This document shows, in pieces, positions 45,801 through 53,793 of a DNA stretch of 64,000 nucleotides. Source of the DNA: CAWVSB01 sp036960375. Lineage in GTDB: Bacteria > Pseudomonadota > Gammaproteobacteria > Pseudomonadales > CAWVSB01. The translations under genes and the position numbers were made by a program. Where the stretch lies: NCBI GenBank assembly GCA_036960375.1, contig JBALVY010000005.1:124001-188000 (forward strand), given 5' to 3'. How positions within the stretch are numbered: position 1 is the stretch's first letter; each line of letters opens with the position of its first letter. The notes beneath the pieces are model-generated. The model had not been told where the DNA came from, ran no database searches, and worked only from the letters and a program-made list of their open reading frames with translations.

Positions 45801-46744
45801 TACATGCTATGTGGTCGACAACCAGCTATAAGGTACAGTCGATGCGCGATAATCCTGATTGTGCAGATGAAGAACATGCCCTGATTACCGCGCAAGACCC
45901 AGGTCTCAGCGTAGAAGCCAGTTTTGATATTAACGAGAATATAGCAGCGCCCTATATAAACACCGGAGTGCGTCCAGCCATTGCCATATTGAGAGAACAG
46001 GGCGTCAATGGACAAACTGAAATGGCCGCCGCCTTTGATCGAGCCGGCTTTCAGGCCATTGACGTGCATATGAGCGACTTATTATCGGGTCGTCGTCAAT
46101 TGCAAGATTTCAAAGGGCTGGCCGCCTGTGGTGGTTTCTCATACGGCGACGTATTAGGCGCTGGAGAGGGTTGGGCCAAAACCATTATTTATCATCCCGA
46201 ATTGCGCGACAGTTTCTCGGCTTTCTTTCAGCGTCAAGATACGTTCTCGCTCGGGGTGTGCAATGGCTGTCAGATGCTCTCTACTTTGAAAGAGCTCATT
46301 CCAGGGGCAGAGGCTTGGCCAAGGTTTGTTAAAAATCGGTCAGAGCAGTTTGAAGCGCGCTTCTCGCTGGTAAAAATCGAGCAGTCGCCGTCAATATTGC
46401 TTGACGGTATGGCAGGCTCACATATGCCTGTCGCTGTGGCCCATGGTGAAGGGCGAGCTGAATTTGGCCCTAATCTGGGAGTTGCTCAATTGGAGCAGGC
46501 CGGACTCATTGGCGCGCGCTATGTCGATAATCATTTATCAGTGACAGAGACCTACCCGGCAAATCCTAATGGATCTCCTGCAGGGATTACCGGAATAACT
46601 ACCACTGATGGCCGAGTTACCATTATGATGCCGCATCCTGAGAGAGTGTTCCGTGCCGTGCAGAACTCCTGGCACCCGGATCATTGGGCTGAAGATGCGC
46701 CCTGGATGCGATTATTCCGCAACGCCAGAGCTTGGGTGGGTTGA
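42857..46744 (+). CDS. purL: Phosphoribosylformylglycinamidine synthase (large, single-chain)
   Basis: 1295 residues, the full-length proteobacterial form that joins the PurS-like N-terminal region, the duplicated FGAM synthetase core and a glutaminase domain. Seen: NSEHCRHKIFNASW, KVETHNHPTAIAPFSGA, GGEIRDEGAVGRGS, GEAMSMGERTPLAIID, IPVGKDSMSM, DRSDGGLIVTLLEMAFAG, and at the C-terminus the nucleophile Cys in LGVCNGCQMLS with a MMPHPERVFR histidine. Fourth step of purine synthesis. TAAAAT (42809-42814) upstream is a possible -10, without a clear -35. Confidence 0.98.
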   Translation: MLILRGSPAFSAFRQQKLFHQLAQIAPVTDIYSEFVHFVDVEKTLDDHEQTVLSGLLHYGPALETREPSGELLLAVPRPGTISPWSSKATDIAHNCDLNKVLRIERGIAHYLSSEKPLDDSQRQAVTELLHDRMVETVFDSLNKAEVLFLHTKPKPFTTIDILSGGCDALSEANTRLGLALADDEIDYLVDAFKTLGRNPADVELMMFAQANSEHCRHKIFNASWSIDGVEQSHSLFKMIKNTYECGGEGVLSAYADNASVVEGSHAGRFFPVHETAEYAYHQEPIHLLMKVETHNHPTAIAPFSGAGTGSGGEIRDEGAVGRGSKPKVGLSGYSVSNLQIPDAIQPWEVSYGKPDRIVTALDIMIEGPIGGAAFNNEFGRPNICGYFRTYEQAAVGAAGVEVRGYHKPIMIAGGYGNVRAEHVDQNEFDPGCKLIVLGGPAMLIGLGGGAASSMASGSSSADLDFASVQRQNPEIERRCQEVIDRCCAMGESNPITFIHDVGAGGLSNALPELAKDGGCGGDFNLRSVPNDEPGMSPLEIWCNEAQERYVMAVTPADLAVFEAICERERCPYAVVGESTAEQRLRVGDTYFDNNPVDLPMSVLFGKAPKMHREFDRIVVQHEALQLNQVDLKSAVHRVLQLPTVASKSFLITIGDRSVTGQVHRDQMVGPWQVPVADCAVTTVSYDSNAGEAMSMGERTPLAIIDGPASGRMAIGEAITNIAATRIAALADVRLSANWMCAAGHPGEDEKLYDTVRTVGMDMCPELGITIPVGKDSMSMRTAWNDQGEDKSVTSPLSLIISAFAPVLDVRQTVTPQLQVGTEDSVLLLVDIAKGQQRLGGSCLAQVYQQTGDTSADVDDVSSLRGFFEAMQQLLERGVVQAYHDRSDGGLIVTLLEMAFAGHCGLAIDIADLPEDDLAALFNEELGAVIQVAATNLDDVLAVFESVGFTGSVQTIGRSEAGDSIRIARDGNSLFEASRSELHAMWSTTSYKVQSMRDNPDCADEEHALITAQDPGLSVEASFDINENIAAPYINTGVRPAIAILREQGVNGQTEMAAAFDRAGFQAIDVHMSDLLSGRRQLQDFKGLAACGGFSYGDVLGAGEGWAKTIIYHPELRDSFSAFFQRQDTFSLGVCNGCQMLSTLKELIPGAEAWPRFVKNRSEQFEARFSLVKIEQSPSILLDGMAGSHMPVAVAHGEGRAEFGPNLGVAQLEQAGLIGARYVDNHLSVTETYPANPNGSPAGITGITTTDGRVTIMMPHPERVFRAVQNSWHPDHWAEDAPWMRLFRNARAWVG

Positions 46745-46863
46745 TAAACACGATTCCAGCCCCATATTGAACGGTATAGCTCAGCAGTACTCGCTATGCC
46801 TAATAACAACGAAATAGACAGGTCCATACCTGGTAGAAAGCGTAAAAGCGCTATGGGAAACAC

Positions 46864-48717
46864 ATGTTAAATAAATACCCCTGGTGGAAGAATCTTATTA
46901 TTCTGCTGGTTCTTGCCTTTGGTGTCATTTACGCGATGCCGAATTTATACGCACCTGACCCCGCGATACAAATTAGCGGAGAAAGCAGCTCGGATGTCAT
47001 TGACGAACGTGTGCTTAAGCGCGTCTCGCAATCGCTCGACACTGCAAATATTGACTATTTTGGTGCCTCCGTTGCTGATGGTCGTGTTCTTATTCGCCTG
47101 CCGGATCAGGAAGAGCAACTGAAAGCCAAATCTGTCATCCAGAAAACACTGGGTGATGGCTATATTGTGGCACTGAATTTGGCAGAAAATACCCCCGAAT
47201 GGTTGTTGAGTTGGGGCGCAGAGCCTATGAAGCTCGGCCTTGATTTGTCCGGCGGTGTGCATTTTTTACTTGAGGTAGACACCGATGCCATGATCGACGC
47301 CAGGCTCAAAAGTGCTGTCGATGATATGCGGCGAGCCTTTCGAGAGGCTAAAGTACGGGCCAGCGTAGGATCTAAAGGTACAACTCTGACAGTGAGTTTT
47401 CGAACGGATGCTTATCGCGAGCAGGGTATGGCGATTATTCGCGAAAAGTTTTCTTCCTATCAGCGTTCAACTAAAGAAGTAGACGGTGTTGAAGTCATCA
47501 CCCTGACAATGACTGAGGCGGATATTAAGCAGATTGAGCAATATGCCGTAGAGCAAAACCTGGTCACACTGCGTAACCGGGTTAATGAGTTAGGTGTTTC
47601 TGAGCCCCTGGTACAAAAACAGGGTCGAAATCGAATAGTGGTTGAACTTCCCGGTGTGCAGGATACCGCCACCGCCAAGAAAATATTAGGTAAAACAGCC
47701 AGCCTGGAGTTTCATCTGGAAGCAAATTTTGATGACCCGTCATATAGCCGAGAGCAGTATGCCTTTCGTGATGAAAATATGGGCAAGGCCTGGTTAGAGA
47801 AAAAAGTCATTATCACCGGTGAGCGAGTATCGAACGCCTCATCGGCCTTTGACGAAAATGGGCGGCCGCAAGTCAGTATTTCGCTTGATAGTGAAGGCGG
47901 CACAGTAATGCACCGCGCGACTCGAAATAACATCAAGCGCCGCCTCGGTGTTTTATTTATAGAGAGAAAAGCCAAAACTATTGGTTATAAGAAAGACGCC
48001 AACGGACATGAAATTCCGATTAAGGAGCGTTACGATGCCAGAGAAATTATCAGTCTGGCAACGATACAAGCAGCGTTGGGAACTCAATTTCGAATAACAG
48101 GACTGGATAGCCCGGAAGAAGCTGGCGAGCTCGCACTGTTGCTAAGAGCGGGGGCGCTGGCAGCACCTATCGATTTTGTGGAAGAGCGAACTGTAGGCCC
48201 TTCGCTGGGAGCAGAGAATATCGCGCTGGGCGTGAAGTCAGTCCAAATTGGTCTGGGCTTGGTGCTGATATTTATGCTGTTTTATTATCGTGTATTTGGG
48301 CTGGCGGCCAATATAGCACTGGCAGCAAATATCGTGATTCTAGTGGCCTGTATGTCAATACTGTCGGCGACACTGACTTTACCGGGTATTGCGGGTATTG
48401 TTTTGACCGTCGGTATGGCGGTTGATGCCAACGTACTGATATTCAGTCGTATCAAAGAAGAAATGCGCAATGGTTTGAGCCCGCAGAACGCGATTAATTC
48501 TGGTTTTGATCGAGCATTTGTGACAATTATTGATGCCAATATTACAACATTGATTGTTGCTATATTGCTTTACGCTGTGGGTACCGGTCCTGTGAAGGGT
48601 TTCGCGGTAACTTTATCTATCGGTATTCTGACTTCGATGTTTACCGCCATCATGGGTACGCGCGCTATGATCAATGTGATCTACGGCGGCCGTAACGTTA
48701 AAAAGCTGTGGATATAG
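46864..48717 (+). CDS. secD: Protein translocase subunit SecD
   Basis: 617 residues. One N-terminal membrane helix (about 7-25), a large periplasmic P1 domain (GLDLSGGVHFLLEVDTDA, LVTLRNRVNELGVSEPLVQKQG), and five C-terminal helices with the RND-type core (TVGPSLGAENIALGV, GIAGIVLTVGMAVDANVLIFSRIKEE, GFDRAFVTIIDANITTLIVA). With SecF it uses the proton gradient to draw secreted proteins outward from SecYEG. The next gene is secF after 15 bases. yajC, normally just upstream, is absent; the 119 bases before secD hold no gene. Confidence 0.97.
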   Translation: MLNKYPWWKNLIILLVLAFGVIYAMPNLYAPDPAIQISGESSSDVIDERVLKRVSQSLDTANIDYFGASVADGRVLIRLPDQEEQLKAKSVIQKTLGDGYIVALNLAENTPEWLLSWGAEPMKLGLDLSGGVHFLLEVDTDAMIDARLKSAVDDMRRAFREAKVRASVGSKGTTLTVSFRTDAYREQGMAIIREKFSSYQRSTKEVDGVEVITLTMTEADIKQIEQYAVEQNLVTLRNRVNELGVSEPLVQKQGRNRIVVELPGVQDTATAKKILGKTASLEFHLEANFDDPSYSREQYAFRDENMGKAWLEKKVIITGERVSNASSAFDENGRPQVSISLDSEGGTVMHRATRNNIKRRLGVLFIERKAKTIGYKKDANGHEIPIKERYDAREIISLATIQAALGTQFRITGLDSPEEAGELALLLRAGALAAPIDFVEERTVGPSLGAENIALGVKSVQIGLGLVLIFMLFYYRVFGLAANIALAANIVILVACMSILSATLTLPGIAGIVLTVGMAVDANVLIFSRIKEEMRNGLSPQNAINSGFDRAFVTIIDANITTLIVAILLYAVGTGPVKGFAVTLSIGILTSMFTAIMGTRAMINVIYGGRNVKKLWI

Positions 48718-48732
48718 GGCGGAGTAATTAGC

Positions 48733-49662
48733 ATGTCAGAGAAAAAAGAGAAAAAAATCGTTAACTTCATGAGCGCGCGCTGGATAGCAACCGCGCTATC
48801 TGTAGTGTTGCTACTCGCTTCCATTGGCTCATTGGCAACTAAAGGTATTTCCTTCGGTTTGGATTTTACCGGAGGCACCCAGATTGAAGTCGCCTTCGAG
48901 CAGCCCCTGCCTCTTACCACCATTCGCGATGAATTGAGTACGGCCGGTTACGACGGCGCCATAGTGGTTCATTTTGGCTCTGAGAGAGACGTATTAGTAC
49001 GACTGCCTAAAGGCTATGCCGATACAGTTGGTGCTGAAATGGTCGAATTGCTGGTAGAAAAAAGCGGTCAGCCAGTAGAATTACGCCGTATTGAGTTTGT
49101 CGGGCCCCAGGTAGGAGAAGAGCTGCGAGAGCAGGGCGGTCTCGCTATGCTACTGGCTTTGGCCGTGGTTATGTTGTACGTGGCGATACGCTTTCAGTTC
49201 AAGTTCTCAGTCGGAGCAGTTGTCGCTTTGGCTCACGATGTCATTATTATACTGGGTATATTTTCCTTCTTTCAACTGGACTTCGATTTGACTGTACTGG
49301 CCGCTCTACTGGCTGTTATCGGTTACTCGTTGAATGACACAATTGTAGTCTCAGATCGCATACGTGAAAATTTCCGTAAATTACGTGTAAGTGATCCGGT
49401 CAAAGTGATTAATATATCCCTGACTGAAACCCTCGGTCGCACGGTGATTACCTCGTTGACAACAGCGCTGGTGCTTACGGCATTGTTCGTATTCGGCGGA
49501 GAGATGATTCACAGTTTTGCATTAGCACTCTTGATTGGTGTTGGTGTAGGTACTTATTCGTCCATCTACGTGGCAGCAAATGCAATGATAATGATGGGTA
49601 TCTCGCGTGAAGATCTAATCCCACAAGTATCCGATGACGAGGAATTAGACGCCCGACCTTAA
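48733..49662 (+). CDS. secF: Protein translocase subunit SecF
   Basis: 309 residues with six membrane helices. Seen: SFGLDFTGGTQIEVAF, the periplasmic part with VEFVGPQVGEELREQG, AIRFQFKFSVGAVVALAHDVIIILGIFSFF, VIGYSLNDTIVVSDRIRENFR and LTETLGRTVITSLTTALVLTALFVFGG. Partner of SecD; a terminator follows. Confidence 0.97.
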   Translation: MSEKKEKKIVNFMSARWIATALSVVLLLASIGSLATKGISFGLDFTGGTQIEVAFEQPLPLTTIRDELSTAGYDGAIVVHFGSERDVLVRLPKGYADTVGAEMVELLVEKSGQPVELRRIEFVGPQVGEELREQGGLAMLLALAVVMLYVAIRFQFKFSVGAVVALAHDVIIILGIFSFFQLDFDLTVLAALLAVIGYSLNDTIVVSDRIRENFRKLRVSDPVKVINISLTETLGRTVITSLTTALVLTALFVFGGEMIHSFALALLIGVGVGTYSSIYVAANAMIMMGISREDLIPQVSDDEELDARP

Positions 49663-49709
49663 CGCAACTGCGATTATAGTAGAGTATTTTGCCTTGTTTT
49701 GTTCGTTGA

Positions 49710-49735
49710 AGCACTCACCTAGTGGGTGCTTTTTT
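49710..49735 (+). terminator. Rho-independent terminator after secF
   Basis: A 9-base-pair stem with one G-T pair, AGCACTCAC with GTGGGTGCT, loop CTA, followed by six T in all. It begins 48 bases after the secF stop. Confidence 0.9.
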
Positions 49736-49837
49736 GCGTTATTGGCGTCAGGATATTTTAGGCGCGAGGCGCAGCGAGGCAATCCAGTCTACATAATAGA
49801 TGTAGTGTTCTAGACACTCTATCGCGCAATGAAACCA

Positions 49838-50080
49838 GGACAGTGCCGATAGCCCCTTTTCGAATCAATCAGACCATGTTCAACGGAGCCAGCCGCGCCG
49901 ATGTCCTTAAGCTAAAGTATGTCTGAGCGCTTGCGCGAGTTCTTTAGCGATCGGCGGGGCTGGCGCAGTTATGGTCGATTCGAAAAGGGGCTATCGGCAC
50001 AGTCCGAGAAACTGTATGAGTTCTTTAGCAGTCGGTGCTGCTGGCCTTTTGTGGTCGATTCGAAAAGAGCTATCGGCATA
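49838..50080. repeat. Inverted and tandem intergenic repeat element
   Basis: Three copies of one sequence family, roughly 80 bases each. Copy A (49838-49917) is inverted. Copy B (49921-50001) and copy C (50002-50080) are direct and adjacent. A perfect 24-base inverted repeat joins A (49843-49866) and B (49977-50000); the same core, less exact, is in C (50057-50078). B and C also share GAGTTCTTTAGC. The inverted pair could form a long hairpin with a loop of about 110 bases. The region between secF and suhB (49663-50225) has no convincing gene. The base-level conservation crosses a 1-base shift between copies, so it looks like non-coding DNA rather than a repeated peptide. Confidence 0.85.
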
Positions 50081-50193
50081 GCCCGTGCAAATGCTACCGG
50101 TCGTATTACAAAAAAAGAGAAGTCGTAACGAAGGAGAGGTTGCTATCAGTTAGCAATGGAGTCATCTAGTCGGGTTTACAGGAGAGTAACAAC

Positions 50194-50220
50194 AGGGACG
50201 GACAATGATGCTCCGTCCCT
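50194..50220 (-). terminator. Probable terminator of suhB
   Basis: A 9-base-pair perfect stem, AGGGACGGA with TCCGTCCCT, and a 9-base loop, just past the suhB stop on the minus strand. The tail GTTGTTA is only partly T-rich. Confidence 0.7.
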
Positions 50221-50225
50221 CATTG

Positions 50226-51038
50226 TTAGATAGAGCCCATATGTTGGTTCACTACCTGCAGAACCTCTTTAAAACACTTGGGACCGCCGGCAACAATATT
50301 ACCGCTTTCAAGAAACTTATTACCGCCAGAGAAATCACTGACCAGACCGCCGGCTTCAGTTATTAACAGAGTACCAGCAGCGATATCCCAAGATTGCAGA
50401 CCATATTCCCAGAAAGCGTCTAAACGCCCGGCCGCAACGTAGGCGAGATCGAGGGCAGCAGAGCCAGCACGACGGATGCCAGCGCTTTGTGACGCCAGTT
50501 CTTTCAGGCTTTCAGTATAAACGTCCAGATGTTGCTCGTGACGGGCAAGAAACGGAATGCCGGTGCCAAGCAAGGCGCCTTCCAGTGATTTTCGAGTGCT
50601 GACCCGTAAGCGTTTGTTGTTCAGCATGGCACCGCGACCACGGCTGGCGGTAAAGCTTTCATCCCTGACGGGATCATATACTACGGCATGCTCAATGCGT
50701 CCCTTGTAGCTACAGGCAATAGACACCGCGTAATGAGGGATGCCGCGGACAAAATTAGTGGTGCCATCAAGAGGGTCGACAATCCATACGTAATCCGCAC
50801 CATCTGGCGCCATGGGGCCCTTGTGTAGACCACTTTCTTCTGTGAGCACGTGGTGTTCAGGGAAAGCCTTAAGGATGCTGTAGACAATTTCCTGCTCCGC
50901 GACGCGGTCAGCGTCAGAAACATAATCGTTGACGGCCTTCTGCTCGACATTGACACGATTCAAATCTTCGCTTGCGCGAAGAATTTTGGCGCCAGCTTTT
51001 TGTGCAGCGCGCAGCGCTATATTTACCATTGCTTGCAT
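50226..51038 (-). CDS. suhB: Inositol-1-monophosphatase SuhB
   Basis: 270 residues, Mg2+-dependent phosphatase fold. Metal-binding motifs: TEESG, WIVDPLDGTTNFVRGIPHYAVSIA and SWDIAAGTLLITEAGG. E. coli SuhB also takes part in rRNA antitermination complexes, independent of catalysis. The start at 51038 gives the family N-terminus (MQAMVNIALRAAQKAG); the frame is open further up for 32 codons, overlapping the trmJ promoter region, and is disfavoured. Divergent from trmJ. Confidence 0.95.
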   Translation of the reverse strand: MQAMVNIALRAAQKAGAKILRASEDLNRVNVEQKAVNDYVSDADRVAEQEIVYSILKAFPEHHVLTEESGLHKGPMAPDGADYVWIVDPLDGTTNFVRGIPHYAVSIACSYKGRIEHAVVYDPVRDESFTASRGRGAMLNNKRLRVSTRKSLEGALLGTGIPFLARHEQHLDVYTESLKELASQSAGIRRAGSAALDLAYVAAGRLDAFWEYGLQSWDIAAGTLLITEAGGLVSDFSGGNKFLESGNIVAGGPKCFKEVLQVVNQHMGSI

Positions 51039-51140
51039 GGAGTATGCCGTCTCATTGATGTCGGGGCGCGGATTATAGCAGAGTCCCACCGCGCGGCTAC
51101 TATAATTAGCCGCCTGGATGCCCTGTTTTATCAATAAATC

Positions 51141-51149
51141 TGATACAAT
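51141..51149 (+). promoter_or_regulatory. Extended -10 element for trmJ
   Basis: TGA-TACAAT, an extended -10, followed by a GC-rich CGCGCCC stretch; no clear -35 is present, as is common with extended -10 promoters. The trmJ ATG is 30 bases below, with AGGTGG before it. Confidence 0.55.
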
Positions 51150-51178
51150 TCGCGCCCAATTTTAACAGGTGGTGATCC

Positions 51179-51922
51179 ATGACATCAGTAGATCAAATGT
51201 TAGCCAACATACGCGTGGTATTGGTTAACACCGATCATCCCGGCAATATTGGCGGCGCAGCCCGAGCTTTAAAAAATATGGGGCTGACTGAGTTTTACCT
51301 GGTCGATCCTAAAGAGTACCCCAGTGAGCGTGCACGCTGGCGTGCGGCTGGCGCCCAAGACGTGCTTGACGGGGCTATTGTGGTGCCAGAATTAAAAGAT
51401 GCCATTGCAGATTGCGGTCTGGTGTTCGGCACCAGCGCGCGTCAGCGCACCATACCCTGGACTGTGCTGGATGTGCGCGAAGCAGCTCTTAAGGCGGTTG
51501 AGTCATCGGTAAATAATAAGGTGGCTTTGGTATTCGGTCGCGAAGATCGCGGGCTGACCAATGAAGAATTACAGCAGTGCCAGATTCATCTCTCCATACC
51601 CTCCGATGAGGAATATGGCGTATTGAACGTGGCCGCAGCTGTACAAGTCGTGTGTTATGAGCTGCGTATGGCTGCGCTTGCGGAAATAGAACAAGAGTCG
51701 AAGGAACAGTGGGATATCGAATACGCAACGGCTGAAGACGTCGAACGTTTATATCAACATATGGAAAAAGTCATGACTGAGGTGGGTTTTTATGACCCCA
51801 ATATCCCCAAACAGCTGTCGACTCGGGTACGTAGACTGTTGGGAAGAAGTCGTATGGATCGTATGGAGGTCAACATTTTGAGGGGTTTTATGGCCGCGGT
51901 TGAAAGGAAAATGCCGGACTGA
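51179..51922 (+). CDS. trmJ: tRNA (cytidine/uridine-32-2'-O)-methyltransferase TrmJ
   Basis: SPOUT methyltransferase of 247 residues which methylates the ribose at position 32. Motifs: VVLVNTDHPGNIGGAARALKNMGL, the knot region VALVFGREDRGLTNEEL, and IPSDEEYGVLNVAAAVQVVCYELRMA. The C-terminal extension (about 170-247) is the TrmJ-type dimer/tRNA-binding part. In Pseudomonas cysE lies between trmJ and iscR; here iscR follows directly. Confidence 0.95.
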   Translation: MTSVDQMLANIRVVLVNTDHPGNIGGAARALKNMGLTEFYLVDPKEYPSERARWRAAGAQDVLDGAIVVPELKDAIADCGLVFGTSARQRTIPWTVLDVREAALKAVESSVNNKVALVFGREDRGLTNEELQQCQIHLSIPSDEEYGVLNVAAAVQVVCYELRMAALAEIEQESKEQWDIEYATAEDVERLYQHMEKVMTEVGFYDPNIPKQLSTRVRRLLGRSRMDRMEVNILRGFMAAVERKMPD

Positions 51923-51972
51923 ATACCCTACTAATTTAGTCCATTATATAGTTGACTAAACTAGTAGGGTAT
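51923..51972 (+). promoter_or_regulatory. Two abutting IscR type-1 operator sites
   Basis: Compared with the known type-1 consensus ATASYYGACT-RWWWY-AGTCRRSTAT, positions 51923-51947 match at 22 of 25 and positions 51948-51972 at 23 of 25. The two sites touch end to end and the second overlies the -35 of the iscR promoter. Clustered IscR should therefore shut off its own operon when Fe-S supply is adequate. Confidence 0.88.
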
Positions 51973-51980
51973 TGCATAAT
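51952..51980 (+). promoter_or_regulatory. iscR promoter
   Basis: TTGACT (51952-51957) and CATAAT (51975-51980) are exactly 17 bases apart. The -35 is inside the second IscR site. The iscR ATG is 38 bases below the -10, with AGGAG at 52003-52007. Confidence 0.85.
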
Positions 51981-52017
51981 TTACTGCATGATCCCGTTCA
52001 TCAGGAGACTGTAAAAA

Positions 52018-52515
52018 ATGCGATTAACAACCAAGGGCCGGTACGCGGTGACAGCGATGCTCGACCTGGCATTGCACTCTGGTAGCAAACCCGTAAGCCT
52101 GGCGGATATCTCGCATCGCCAAGGTATCTCCTTATCCTATTTGGAGCAGTTGTTTGCCCGCCTACGGCGTGGAGAGCTGGTTAACTCAGTCAGAGGCCCC
52201 GGAGGCGGTTACCGTTTGAGCCGTGACAGCAACGATATCTTTGTAGCCCAGATAATTGATGCGGTAAATGAAACTGTCGACGCCACCAGCTGTGGTGGTG
52301 AAGCCGACTGCCAAGACGGCGTTGTTTGTCTTACCCATTATTTGTGGTGTGATCTCAGTGAGCAAATTCACCAATTTTTGACTGATATTAGTCTTGGTGG
52401 CCTGGTTCAAAGACGAGAAGTTCAGCAGGTTTCAGCGCGACAGGAAAAACTCGAAATTGATGCGCGAGAGCGTATCGTCCAAGAACAAGCTATACCTGTA
52501 TCCCAGGTTGGTTAA
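52018..52515 (+). CDS. iscR: Fe-S cluster assembly transcriptional regulator IscR
   Basis: Rrf2-family winged-helix protein, 165 residues. MRLTTKGRYAVTAMLDLALH, ISLSYLEQLFARLRRGELV and SVRGPGGGYRLSR are standard; the three cluster-binding cysteines occur in TSCGGEADCQDGVVCLTH, with the nearby His. The holo form represses the isc operon through type-1 sites, two of which lie upstream here; the apo form can act at type-2 sites elsewhere. First gene of iscRSUA-hscBA-fdx-iscX. Confidence 0.97.
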   Translation: MRLTTKGRYAVTAMLDLALHSGSKPVSLADISHRQGISLSYLEQLFARLRRGELVNSVRGPGGGYRLSRDSNDIFVAQIIDAVNETVDATSCGGEADCQDGVVCLTHYLWCDLSEQIHQFLTDISLGGLVQRREVQQVSARQEKLEIDARERIVQEQAIPVSQVG

Positions 52516-52538
52516 ATAGACGAATTATGGAGTATTCG

Positions 52539-53753
52539 ATGCAATTGCCCATTTACCTTGATTACGCAGCCACGACACCTGTTGACCCCAGGGTTGCAGA
52601 GAAAATGATAGCCTGCTTATGCCCAGATGGTAACTACGGAAATCCGGCTTCAAGGTCACATGCTTTTGGCTGGAAAGCTGAAGAAGCGGTAGAAAACGCC
52701 AGGCGCCAGGTGGCCGATTTGATTAATGCCGATCCCCGGGAGGTTGTTATTACCTCCGGTGCAACAGAATCCGATAATTTGGCGATAAAGGGTGCGGCAC
52801 ACTTTTACTCGGGCAAAGGCAAGCACATAATTACCTCAAGTATCGAGCATAAGGCGGTTCTGGATACCTGCCGCCAACTCGAGCGAGAAGGCTTCGAGGT
52901 CAGTTATTTACAGCCAGATAACCAGGGCATAATCAGTGTTGAAAGTCTCGAAGCGGCAATTCGGGAAGATACAATCCTTGTTTCCGTTATGCATGTAAAT
53001 AACGAAATTGGCACAATCAATGATATCGCCGCAATGGGTGAGATCTGCCGTGAGCGCGGTATTATTTTTCATGTTGATGCCGCCCAGAGTGTCGGTAAAA
53101 TTCCTGTTGATTTGGCTGTGATGAAAGTCGATTTATTGTCTATGTCTGCACATAAGATATACGGGCCCAAAGGTATTGGTGCGCTGTATGTGCGGCGTAA
53201 ACCTCGCGTTAGACTGGAAGCTCAAATGCATGGTGGTGGTCATGAGCGTGGCATGCGATCTGGAACTCTGGCAACTCACCAAATAGTGGGTTTGGGCGAA
53301 GCCTGTGCTATTGCAAAGGCTGATATGGAGGCGGATTCTGCGCGTATTATTGCTTTGCGAGAGCGCCTGTGGAATGGCGTCAAGGATCTTGAGGAAGTGT
53401 ATCTTAATGGCCATGACGAAAAACGTATTCCCGGTGCACTTAATGTCAGCCTCGCCTTTGTAGAGGGTGAGTCCTTGATTATGGCGCTGAAAGATCTGGC
53501 AGTTTCTTCCGGTTCAGCCTGTACCTCGGCATCGTTGGAGCCGTCTTATGTGCTGCGAGCGCTGGGTTTGAACGATGAGATGGCGCATAGCTCTATTCGT
53601 TTTTCGATTGGGCGGTTTACCACCGAAGAAGAGATAGATCATGCTATTGGGCAAATCACCTTGGCGGTGACTAGATTACGTGAGCTTTCTCCTTTGTGGG
53701 ATATGTTCAAAGATGGTATCGATTTGGATTCAGTTCAGTGGGCTGAGCATTAA
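52539..53753 (+). CDS. iscS: Cysteine desulfurase IscS
   Basis: PLP enzyme of 404 residues, the same length as in E. coli. PIYLDYAATTPVDPRVAEKM, the substrate and PLP region SGATESDNLAIKG, the Schiff-base lysine in SMSAHKIYGPKGIGALYV, and the persulfide cysteine in SSGSACTSAS. It supplies sulfur to IscU and, in other bacteria, to tRNA thiolation. ATG 52539 with GGAG six bases upstream is chosen over ATG 52527. Confidence 0.98.
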   Translation: MQLPIYLDYAATTPVDPRVAEKMIACLCPDGNYGNPASRSHAFGWKAEEAVENARRQVADLINADPREVVITSGATESDNLAIKGAAHFYSGKGKHIITSSIEHKAVLDTCRQLEREGFEVSYLQPDNQGIISVESLEAAIREDTILVSVMHVNNEIGTINDIAAMGEICRERGIIFHVDAAQSVGKIPVDLAVMKVDLLSMSAHKIYGPKGIGALYVRRKPRVRLEAQMHGGGHERGMRSGTLATHQIVGLGEACAIAKADMEADSARIIALRERLWNGVKDLEEVYLNGHDEKRIPGALNVSLAFVEGESLIMALKDLAVSSGSACTSASLEPSYVLRALGLNDEMAHSSIRFSIGRFTTEEEIDHAIGQITLAVTRLRELSPLWDMFKDGIDLDSVQWAEH

Positions 53754-53793
53754 GTTATAGAGAGTTACTGCGTGTAACCTTGGAGAAGAGAAA

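Noticed and set aside
49919..50128. A 69-codon open frame with two similar 27-residue segments across repeat copies B and C
   Set aside because: The repeat is better conserved as DNA than as protein: a one-base shift between copies changes the reading frame in the second half, there is no clear ribosome site, and composition is unlike nearby proteins. Treated as a chance frame in a non-coding repeat.
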